From Verrucomicrobiota bacterium (GTDB taxonomy: Bacteria > Verrucomicrobiota > Verrucomicrobiia > Opitutales > Opitutaceae), in assembly GCA_023430825.1 (NCBI GenBank), contig JAEYYL010000044.1:1-20779 (forward strand): DNA of 20,779 bases, written 5' to 3'. The notes below the pieces were generated by a model. That model did not search any database, was not told where the DNA came from, and was given only the letters and a program-made list of their open reading frames with translations. This document shows, one piece after another, positions 14,837 through 20,779 of the stretch (the stretch's first letter is position 1; every line of letters starts with the position of its first letter). The position numbers and the translations under genes are program-made.

Positions 14837-15499
14837 ATGTCCACGCCTCATCTCACCTTCATCGAGGAACTCGTGCTCCTCGCCCTCGACGACGACACCG
14901 GCGCGCAGCGCCCGATGCCCGTCATGGCGTTCAACTACGCCATCGCCGGCGCGCTTCTCGCCGACCTCGCCCTCGCCAACCGCATCGACACCGACCCGAA
15001 GCAGCTCGTCGTCCTCAACCGCGACCCGCTCGGCGATCCGCTCCTCGACAACGCCCTCGCCACCATCGCCGCCGAGCCCGCACCCAAACCCGTCGCTTAC
15101 TGGCTCTCGATCTTTTCCGAGGAACGCCCGGCCCTCGAAGCCGCCGCCCTCGCCCGGCTCGTCGACCGCGGCATCCTCCGCCGCGAGGAGAAAAAAATCC
15201 TCTGGGTCTTCGGCGTCCGTCGCTATCCGACCGTCGACAACCACGAACGCATCGAGGTCCGCACGCGTCTCGCCGCCCTGATCCTCGGCGACGATCTGCC
15301 CGATCCGCGCGACGCCGTGCTCATCAGCCTGCTCACCGCCAGTCACCTCGCCGCGTCGATGTTCGCCGCACCCGAGTTCACCGCCCGCTCCGCGCGTCTC
15401 GCGACCCTCGCGAAAATGGATCTCGTCGGCCGCGAAGTCGCCGCCGCGATTGAAGCCGTCACCTACGCCCTCCGCAGCGCGCTCCCGCTCGGCATGTAG
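14837..15499 (+). CDS. GPP34 (GOLPH3-like) family protein
   Basis: 220-residue protein with the GPP34 pattern. LTFIEELVLLALDDDTG (6-22) is followed by NYAIAGALLADLALANRI (34-51) and DPLGDPLLDNALATI (62-76). Then come VDRGILRREEKKILWVFGVR (112-131) and RTRLAALIL (about 141-149). In eukaryotes GOLPH3 binds phosphatidylinositol-4-phosphate at the Golgi; in bacteria the family is common in actinobacteria and its role is largely unknown. A peripheral membrane or lipid-binding role is possible but is inference. It lies 23 bp after one STAS gene and 80 bp before another, so it is probably co-transcribed with the partner-switch genes. Confidence 0.83.
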   Translation: MSTPHLTFIEELVLLALDDDTGAQRPMPVMAFNYAIAGALLADLALANRIDTDPKQLVVLNRDPLGDPLLDNALATIAAEPAPKPVAYWLSIFSEERPALEAAALARLVDRGILRREEKKILWVFGVRRYPTVDNHERIEVRTRLAALILGDDLPDPRDAVLISLLTASHLAASMFAAPEFTARSARLATLAKMDLVGREVAAAIEAVTYALRSALPLGM

Positions 15500-15579
15500 G
15501 TTCCCGCCTGCCCCGCGGCCCAATCCTTCGACTGAGTTTTCCGTCCCCTCGATCGCTCCGCCCTCAACCGCTTCCCTCC

Positions 15580-15909
15580 ATGCAGATCAACTCCACCACG
15601 CAAGGCGCCTGGACCATTCTCACGCTCAACGGCAAAATCGATCACGCCGGCGCCGACGAACTCAAGGCCGCCCTCGCGCCGCATCTCGGTTCCGGCGCCG
15701 TCGCACTCGATTTCTCCGGCGTCGAATACGTCACCAGCTCCGGCTTCCGCGTGCTCCTCGCCGCTTTCAAGGACATCCGTGCCGCCGGCGGCCGCATGAT
15801 TCTCGGCAACATGAGCGAACCCCTCCGCGGCTTCTTCGACATGGCCGGCCTCAGCCCGGTCTTCAAAATCACGCACGACATCCACACCGTCGTGAACCAG
15901 GCGCCGTAA
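15580..15909 (+). CDS. single-domain STAS protein (anti-anti-sigma type)
   Basis: 109-residue STAS protein. LTLNGKIDHAGADELKAAL (14-32) and VEYVTSSGFRVLLAAF (48-63) define it. S54 aligns with the phosphoserine of SpoIIAA, unlike the two SSAGL-type STAS domains nearby, so this is the copy with the most classical site. NMSEPLRGFFDMAGLSPVF (about 76-94) is the usual C-terminal helix region. The start ATG 15580 is preceded by a pyrimidine-rich leader without a Shine-Dalgarno motif. It is probably the last gene of the partner-switch block, since REP-like hairpins follow. Confidence 0.9.
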   Translation: MQINSTTQGAWTILTLNGKIDHAGADELKAALAPHLGSGAVALDFSGVEYVTSSGFRVLLAAFKDIRAAGGRMILGNMSEPLRGFFDMAGLSPVFKITHDIHTVVNQAP

Positions 15910-15921
15910 CGCGCCGCCAAA

Positions 15922-15946
15922 GTAGGGCGTGGTCTCCGACCCGCCC
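15922..15946 (+). repeat. GTAG-footed hairpin (REP-like)
   Basis: GTAG (15922-15925) opens a stem GGCGTGGTC-TCC-GACCCGCC with one bulged T, about nine pairs and the TCC loop also seen at 6755-6757. It follows the STAS stop by 12 bp and may act as a transcript-end structure. Confidence 0.6.
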
Positions 15947-15960
15947 TTTGTCAGCCCCCA

Positions 15961-16034
15961 GGTGGAGCCCGATGTCCCATCGGGCTTGCCCGCCCGCCCC
16001 CCCGACCAACCCGACGAGGACGTCGGGTTCCACC
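15961..16034. repeat. inverted pair of REP-like hairpins (REPIN-like)
   Basis: GGTGG + AGCCCGATG-TCC-CATCGGGCT (15961-15986) faces AACCCGACG-AGGA-CGTCGGGTT + CCACC (16008-16034). The second is the first in reverse orientation. The two 9-bp stems could also pair with each other. The core is the same as at 7299-7319. This matches the REPIN layout described for REP elements. Confidence 0.65.
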
Positions 16035-16130
16035 GGTTTGGCCTTCAAAGCCACCGGCGCGCTCGCATGCGGCGCGCCACCCTCAAATCACGGATGGCCA
16101 TCCGCCGCGCGATCGTTACATCTCGCACGC

Positions 16131-16514
16131 ATGCCGAAGATCCTCCTCGTCGAAGACAACGAAATGAACCGCGACATGCTCTCCCGCCGGCTCGCACGAC
16201 GCGGCTACGAGGTTGTCATCGCCGTCGACGGCCAGCAGGGCGTCGACATGGCCACGAACCTCGCACCCGATCTCATCCTGATGGACATGAGCCTCCCCGT
16301 GATCGACGGCTGGGAAGCCACGCGCCGCATCAAGGCCGCCGACGCCACCAAAAAAATCCCCGTCATCGCGCTCACCGCCCACGCGATGGCCGGCGACCGC
16401 GAGCAAGCCCTCGCCGCCGGCTGCGACGACTACGACACCAAGCCCATCGACCTCGCCCGCCTCCTCCCGAAGATCGAAAAATACCTCCCGCCCGCCACTC
16501 CCGCCTCCGCTTAA
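16131..16514 (+). CDS. single-domain response regulator (CheY/DivK-like)
   Basis: 127-residue receiver domain with no output domain, so it acts by protein contact or as a phosphorelay shuttle. Acidic pocket E8-D9, phosphoacceptor D52 in LILMDMSLPVIDGWEA, T82 in IALTAHAM and K104 in DTKPID are all in place. The GDREQALAAGCDDYDTKP stretch is typical of receivers that pair with hybrid kinases. It lies upstream of the phosphatase and kinase genes of this cluster and is a plausible partner for the Cache-type kinase. The ATG at 16131 sits right at the domain start (MPKILLVEDNEMNRDML); longer frames upstream translate repeats. Confidence 0.92.
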   Translation: MPKILLVEDNEMNRDMLSRRLARRGYEVVIAVDGQQGVDMATNLAPDLILMDMSLPVIDGWEATRRIKAADATKKIPVIALTAHAMAGDREQALAAGCDDYDTKPIDLARLLPKIEKYLPPATPASA

Positions 16515-16555
16515 CTCGGCCTTGCGCCAGCCCCCGCGAGTTTCACCTTTTCCCC

Positions 16556-16771
16556 ATGCCCACCGCCACGCTCACGAAACTGCTCGATCTCCCCCCGCGC
16601 CAACGTCTCGAAATCGCCGAGCGCCTGTGGCTGTCCGTCGCCGATGAGGACAATCTTCCCGTGCCCGAGAGTCATCGTCGCATCCTGCGCCAGCGAATGG
16701 CCGACTACAAATCCGGCAAAACCAAGGTGATTTCACAGCAAGAACTGATGCGGCGACTGCGCACCCGGTGA
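16556..16771 (+). CDS. antitoxin of the Unstab_antitox / addiction-module (TIGR02574) type
   Basis: 71-residue protein starting at ATG 16556. The segment LTKLLDLPPRQRLEIAERLW (residues 5-24), followed by LPVPESHRRILRQRMADYKS and a short tail, fits the small family of putative addiction-module antitoxins paired with RelE/ParE toxins. Its stop overlaps the start of the toxin gene by four bases (GTGA, 16768-16771), so the two are translationally coupled. It would neutralise the toxin and probably help repress the pair. Confidence 0.78.
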   Translation: MPTATLTKLLDLPPRQRLEIAERLWLSVADEDNLPVPESHRRILRQRMADYKSGKTKVISQQELMRRLRTR

Positions 16772-17094
16772 GGAGTAAACCCATCTACGTTCTGCCCGAG
16801 GTCTTCGACGATCTTCGGGCCGCAGCCGACCACTACGAATCCTGGCGCTCCGACGGGCGCGAACATCTTTTTCGAAGCTATGAGGAAACCGTCGGATGGA
16901 TCGAGTGGAACCCCGACTTGTTTCCCCGCCACGTCGGCGTGATCCAGCGAGCCATTCTCAAACAGTCCTACTACATCGTTTATTTCACCCAGGAAACGGA
17001 ACGAACCCTGATCATCGCGGTGCTCGACGGTCGACGCGACCCGAGCGAGATTCGCGCCACCATCCGGGCGCGAAGCCCGCGACGGCGCCCCTGA
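16768..17094 (+). CDS. RelE/ParE-superfamily toxin
   Basis: 108-residue protein with a GTG start inside the antitoxin stop. YVLPEVFDDLRAAADHYES (residues 7-25) and the C-terminal QRAILKQSYYIVYFTQE plus IIAVLDGRRDPSEI match the RelE/ParE fold, in which the final strand ends in HxRRDP-like residues; here it is DGRRDP. Members inhibit growth either as ribosome-dependent RNases (RelE) or as gyrase poisons (ParE); sequence alone does not decide which. It sits between the response regulator and phosphatase genes without disturbing their direction, which suggests insertion of an independent module. Confidence 0.8.
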   Translation: MRSKPIYVLPEVFDDLRAAADHYESWRSDGREHLFRSYEETVGWIEWNPDLFPRHVGVIQRAILKQSYYIVYFTQETERTLIIAVLDGRRDPSEIRATIRARSPRRRP

Positions 17095-17133
17095 GCGCCG
17101 ACTAAACCACACCGCCCCGCCCCTTTCTGCTTC

Positions 17134-18627
17134 ATGTCCGCCCCCGCCTCCGACTCGCGCCCGCCGCTCTCCCACCTGCGGCACGACCTGCGCACGCCGA
17201 TCAACCAGATCATCGGCTACAGCGAACTGCTCATGGAGGAGGCCGCCGACGCCGGTCACGACGCCTACGATGCCGACCTGAAAAAAATCAACGGCGCCGC
17301 GAAAACCCTCCTCGCGCTCATCAACGAAAACCTCACCGACGACCGCCTCACGCTCGCCGGCGAGATCGTCTCCAGTTCTCCGATACAGCCGAAGGTCTCC
17401 TCCGCCGAGGCCGCCGCGCTCCTCGCCTCCGCCACGTCCGCCGAGCCCGACGCCCCCGCCGCCGTTCCGGGTAGAATCCTCGTCGTCGACGACAACGAGG
17501 GCAACCGCGACATGCTCGCCCGCCAGCTCGAGCGCCAGGGCCACACCGTCACGTCCGCCGAACACGGCCGCGCCGCCCTCGATCTGCTCCGCGCGCAGTC
17601 CTTCGATCTCGTGCTCCTCGACATGATGATGCCCGTCCTCGATGGCTACGGCGCGCTCCTCGAAATCAAAAACGACGAGTCTCTCCGCCACCTGCCGGTC
17701 ATCATGATCTCCGCGCTCGACGAACTCGCCGCCGTCGTCCGCTGCATCGAACGCGGCGCCGAGGATTTTCTCCCGAAGCCTTTCAACCCGACCCTTCTTC
17801 GCGCCCGCATCGGCGCCGGCCTCGAGAAAAAACGTTTCCGCGATCAGGAACGCCTCTACGTCAAAACCATCGAGGAGACCCAGGCGCGCCTCAAAGCCGA
17901 GCTCACCGAAGCCGAAAACTACGTCCGCTCGATCCTCCCGCCTCCGCTCATCTCCGGCGCGATCAAGACCGACTGGCGCCTCATTCCCTCGACCGAACTC
18001 GGCGGCGATTCCTTCGGTTATCACTGGATCGATCCCGATCATTTCGCGCTCTATCTGCTCGACGTCTGCGGCCACGGCGTCGGCGCCGCGCTGCTGTCCG
18101 TCACCGCGATCAACGTCCTCCGCAACGCCGCGCTGCCCGGCGTCGATTTCCGCGACCCCGGCGCGATGCTCACCGCGTTGAACGAAGCGTTCCTGATGGA
18201 GAAGCAGAACGACATGTATTTCACCATCTGGTATGGCGTGTGGCAGCCGTCGACCCGCACGCTCCGCTTCGCCACCGCCGGCCACCCGCCCGCGCTGCTC
18301 GTCGCCTCTGCCTCCGCCACCACGCCCGCAAACGTCGAGCTCCTCAAAGGCGCGGGCATGATCTGCGGCGGCATGAGCGGCGCCACGTATCGCACCTTCG
18401 AGCGCCGCCTGCCCGACCCGGTGCGCCTCTACGTCGTCAGCGACGGCACGTTCGAAATCGCCCGTCCCGACGGCACGATGTGGGACTTTGCCGATTTCCA
18501 GGCCTCGTTCGCGACGCCGCCGCACGAAAACGAATCCGACCTCGACCGCCTCTTCGGCCACGTGAAAACCCTCCACGGCCCCGGCCCCCTCGACGACGAC
18601 TTCTCCATCGTCCGCTTCGAACTCTAG
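17134..18627 (+). CDS. HisKA-REC-PP2C (SpoIIE/RsbU-type) serine phosphatase
   Basis: 497-residue cytoplasmic signalling protein that probably dephosphorylates STAS proteins. Residues 12-66 form a HisKA-like dimerisation helix pair with phosphorylatable H17 in RHDLRTPINQIIGYSELL, but no ATPase domain follows. The receiver domain (about 113-230) has phosphoacceptor D163 in LVLLDMMMPVLDGY. A coiled linker (RFRDQERLYVKTIEETQARL) leads to the phosphatase domain (about 275-497). Its metal-binding aspartates lie in ELGGDSFG (D292), LLDVCGHG (D310), VVSDG and DDDFSI (487-489). RsbU-like proteins act on phospho-STAS; three STAS genes lie upstream. The HisKA-REC head suggests input by phosphotransfer, probably from the next gene's kinase. 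Confidence 0.9.
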   Translation: MSAPASDSRPPLSHLRHDLRTPINQIIGYSELLMEEAADAGHDAYDADLKKINGAAKTLLALINENLTDDRLTLAGEIVSSSPIQPKVSSAEAAALLASATSAEPDAPAAVPGRILVVDDNEGNRDMLARQLERQGHTVTSAEHGRAALDLLRAQSFDLVLLDMMMPVLDGYGALLEIKNDESLRHLPVIMISALDELAAVVRCIERGAEDFLPKPFNPTLLRARIGAGLEKKRFRDQERLYVKTIEETQARLKAELTEAENYVRSILPPPLISGAIKTDWRLIPSTELGGDSFGYHWIDPDHFALYLLDVCGHGVGAALLSVTAINVLRNAALPGVDFRDPGAMLTALNEAFLMEKQNDMYFTIWYGVWQPSTRTLRFATAGHPPALLVASASATTPANVELLKGAGMICGGMSGATYRTFERRLPDPVRLYVVSDGTFEIARPDGTMWDFADFQASFATPPHENESDLDRLFGHVKTLHGPGPLDDDFSIVRFEL

Positions 18628-18638
18628 TCCAGACTTCA

Positions 18639-18717
18639 GCCGCAAAGAGGCGCAAAAGGCGCAAGAACGAACTCCCTCTTCTCAGCCTTTTTTGCGCCTT
18701 CTGCGCCTCTTTGCGGC
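18639..18717. repeat. near-perfect interrupted palindrome GCCGCAAAGAGGCGCAAAAG
   Basis: Arms 18639-18664 and 18692-18717 are reverse complements at 25 of 26 positions around a 27-nt loop. The structure lies between the phosphatase and kinase genes and is the strongest hairpin in the window. It could end or attenuate transcription into the kinase gene. No T run follows directly. Confidence 0.75.
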
Positions 18718-18742
18718 CAATTCATCCTCCCTTTTTCGCTCG

Positions 18743-20779
18743 ATGTCCCTCTCCCGCTTCCTCCCCAAAACCATCGGCGCCCGCCTCGTCGTCGCCATCG
18801 GCCTCGCCTCGCTCTTCGTCCTCGGCAGCCTCTCGCTCACCGCCTTCCGCACCGGCCGCACCTCGATCATCGCGCAGGCGAGCGCCGACGCGTTCAACGA
18901 GGTCCGCACCGCCTCCGCTGCCGTCGACGAAGCCATCAACCGCCTCGCCTACGTCCCGCGCATGCTCGCCGCCTACCAGGCCGGCGTCGGCCGCGAACCC
19001 GAACCTCACCTCGAATACATCATCCGCAATCTCCTCCGCCGCATCCCCGCCCGCGAAATCTACGGCACCTACATCGCCTTCGACGCCAAAGAATGGTCCG
19101 ACCCCAAGGGCATGATCTGGATGGACCGCGTCAGCTGGCCCGCGCTCCGCCGCATCGACTACGACTACCACGACCCGAAACAGGACTGGTTCGCCGGCGC
19201 CAAACGCACGCAGGAACTCCACCTCACCGAACCGTTCTTCGACGCCGACGGTTCCAACATCACCATGGTCAGCATCACGTTTCCCGTGCTGATCGATCGC
19301 CAGTTCATCGGCGCCGCCGGCGTCGATCTCCCGCTCACCGAAATCGGCACCCTCCTCCACAACCTCCACGAGCGCGCCGCCACCCGCCGCGCGGTCGACT
19401 CCGGCGAATTCCTCTTCCTCGCCAGCCGCGCGGGCCGGCTCATCGCCCATCCCGACGCCACCCATCTGCCGCGCGAGGGCTACGCCGGCACCACCCTCGA
19501 CTCCCTCCCGCAGGGCGAACGCCTCGCCCGCGAAACCGAGGGCTCCGCCACCTACACCACCGACGCCGGCGAAGAACGCATCCTCTCCTGGACCGTCGCC
19601 CCCGCCACCGGCTGGAAAGTCATCCTCGACCAACCCGCCTCGATCGTCACCGAACCCGTCGCCGCCCTCGCCCGCCGCACCGCGCTCATCGGCTACGGCG
19701 GCCTCGTCGTCCTCCTCGCCCTCGTCGGCCTCATCGCCCGCCGCGCCACCCGCCCGATCGTCAAACTCGAGCGCGCCGCCAACGCCCTCGAAACCGGCAC
19801 GTTCGACGTCTCCGAACTCGACCCGCTCGTCGCCCGCGTCGACGAAAGCGGCCGCCTCGCCCGCGCGTTCCAAAGCATGGCGCGCGAGATCCACGCCCGC
19901 GAGGAACGCCTCGCCGAGTGGAACCAGAATCTCGAAGCCACCATCGAGCAGCGCACCGCCGACCTCCGTCACGCCCGCGAAGCCGCCGAGGAAGCCTCCC
20001 GCACCAAGAGCGCCTTCCTCGCCAACATGAGCCACGAGCTCCGCACCCCGATGAACGCCATCATCGGCTACAGCGAAATGCTCATCGAGGAAGCCGAGGA
20101 TCTCGGCCAGGACGCGTTCGTCCCCGACCTCAAAAAGATCCACTCCGCCGGCAAACACCTCCTCGGCCTCATCAACGACGTCCTCGATCTCTCCAAAATC
20201 GAGGCCGGCAAGATGACGCTCTACCTCGAGGATTTCGCCGTTCCCGCGATGATCGCCGAGGTCACCGCCACCATTCAGCCCCTCGTCGAGAAAAACACCA
20301 ACCGTCTCGTCGTCGAGTGCCCGCCCGACCTCGGCACCATGCGCGCCGACGTCACCAAGGTCCGCCAGACCCTCTTCAACCTCCTCAGCAACGCCGCCAA
20401 GTTCACCCACGAGGGCAGTATCACACTTTCGGTGACACGCGCCCTCCACGAGGGCGTCGACTGCATCGCGTTCCGCGTCGCCGACACCGGCATCGGCATG
20501 ACGCCCGAGCAGCTCCGCAAGCTCTTCAACGCCTTCGTCCAGGCCGACGCCTCCACCACGCGTAAATACGGCGGCACCGGCCTCGGTCTCGCGATCAGCC
20601 GGCGCTTCTGCCAGATGATGGGCGGCGACATCACCGTCATCAGCGAACTGGAAAAAGGCACCACGTTCACCGCCCTCGTGCCGATCCGCGTCGTCGACCC
20701 CGCCGCCACGCACGCGCCTTTCGCGCTCGCCGGTTCCTCCGCCGCACCCGCCGCCGCCGCGCCGCGCGCTCCCGCACCC
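18743..20779 (+). CDS. Cache/HAMP sensor histidine kinase, hybrid type, 3' end outside window
   Basis: Membrane sensor kinase; 679 codons are present and the frame is open at the right edge. TM1 is at about 13-34 (RLVVAIGLASLFVLGSLSL). An extracytoplasmic dCache-like domain spans about 40-305 (EIYGTYIAFDAKEWSDPKG, GAAGVDLPLTEI, TGWKVILDQP). TM2 is at 313-333, then HAMP (RRATRPIVKLERAANALETG), then a coiled coil to about 427. HisKA has H431 in MSHELRTPMNAIIGYSEML. The ATPase domain has its N-box in FNLLSNAAKF (about 548), DTGIGM (about 581) and GGTGLGLAIS (about 610). The Ala/Pro-rich tail at the edge is a usual linker to a receiver domain, hence hybrid type by inference. Its HisKA closely resembles that of the preceding phosphatase. 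Confidence 0.92.
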   Translation, partial: MSLSRFLPKTIGARLVVAIGLASLFVLGSLSLTAFRTGRTSIIAQASADAFNEVRTASAAVDEAINRLAYVPRMLAAYQAGVGREPEPHLEYIIRNLLRRIPAREIYGTYIAFDAKEWSDPKGMIWMDRVSWPALRRIDYDYHDPKQDWFAGAKRTQELHLTEPFFDADGSNITMVSITFPVLIDRQFIGAAGVDLPLTEIGTLLHNLHERAATRRAVDSGEFLFLASRAGRLIAHPDATHLPREGYAGTTLDSLPQGERLARETEGSATYTTDAGEERILSWTVAPATGWKVILDQPASIVTEPVAALARRTALIGYGGLVVLLALVGLIARRATRPIVKLERAANALETGTFDVSELDPLVARVDESGRLARAFQSMAREIHAREERLAEWNQNLEATIEQRTADLRHAREAAEEASRTKSAFLANMSHELRTPMNAIIGYSEMLIEEAEDLGQDAFVPDLKKIHSAGKHLLGLINDVLDLSKIEAGKMTLYLEDFAVPAMIAEVTATIQPLVEKNTNRLVVECPPDLGTMRADVTKVRQTLFNLLSNAAKFTHEGSITLSVTRALHEGVDCIAFRVADTGIGMTPEQLRKLFNAFVQADASTTRKYGGTGLGLAISRRFCQMMGGDITVISELEKGTTFTALVPIRVVDPAATHAPFALAGSSAAPAAAAPRAPAP

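Noticed and set aside
16705..18645. 646-codon minus-strand open frame opposite the toxin and phosphatase genes
   Set aside because: Antisense shadow across two unrelated plus-strand genes, with no recognisable domain.
18722..20713. 663-codon minus-strand open frame opposite the kinase gene
   Set aside because: Extremely Gly/Glu/Asp/Ala-rich with no domain; it is the expected antisense shadow in GC-rich DNA, while the plus strand shows all kinase motifs.

Overview
This is a high-GC (roughly two-thirds G+C) bacterial window. The gene types suggest Verrucomicrobiota, probably an Opitutus-like member of the Opitutaceae. They include a twin-arginine-exported Gfo/Idh/MocA oxidoreductase, a WYL regulator, a LacI regulator beside a GH1 glycosidase, and abundant STAS/phosphatase/hybrid-kinase signalling. 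The intergenic DNA also fits: it is full of short dispersed repeats, and start codons mostly lack Shine-Dalgarno motifs. The taxonomic call is inference; there is no rRNA or marker gene here.

Layout. Positions 1-226 hold the 3' end of a WYL-domain regulator. 312-1673 is an exported dehydrogenase-like protein. 1674-2012 is repeat-filled intergenic DNA. 2013-4562 (minus) is a GH1 beta-glycosidase behind a LacI-family regulator, with a perfect 9+9 bp palindrome upstream at 4630-4652. 4782-6919 (minus) carries two RNA 2'-O-methyltransferases, a SpoU/TrmH-type protein and RlmM, separated by about 320 bp of repeats. 7033-7281 is a small DUF1653 protein.

From 7399 to the right edge every gene is on the plus strand and nearly all concern transport-coupled signalling. 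First comes a three-component ABC importer of the COG2984/COG4120/COG1101 (TrpXYZ-like) type. Its binding protein is a fusion of three complete substrate-binding modules, and a STAS protein with a large unidentified domain sits between binding protein and permease. Next is a partner-switching set: an RsbW-like kinase, two single-domain STAS proteins and, between them, a GPP34 (GOLPH3-like) protein. Then come a single-domain response regulator, a RelE/ParE-type toxin-antitoxin pair, a HisKA-REC-PP2C (RsbU-like) phosphatase and a Cache/HAMP hybrid-type histidine kinase that runs off the window. A plausible reading is that ligand and Cache sensing feed a phosphorelay. The PP2C phosphatase and RsbW-like kinase would then set the phosphorylation state of the STAS proteins. 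No sigma factor is visible, so the output is unknown.

The second theme is the repeat DNA. GTAG-footed hairpins resembling REP elements occur both between genes and in frame inside rlmM. A bipartite repeat occurs three times, with one compensatory stem change. At least six gaps carry interrupted palindromes or tandems built from short recurring words, a different word set in each gap. One such word block is translated as a linker inside a STAS protein.
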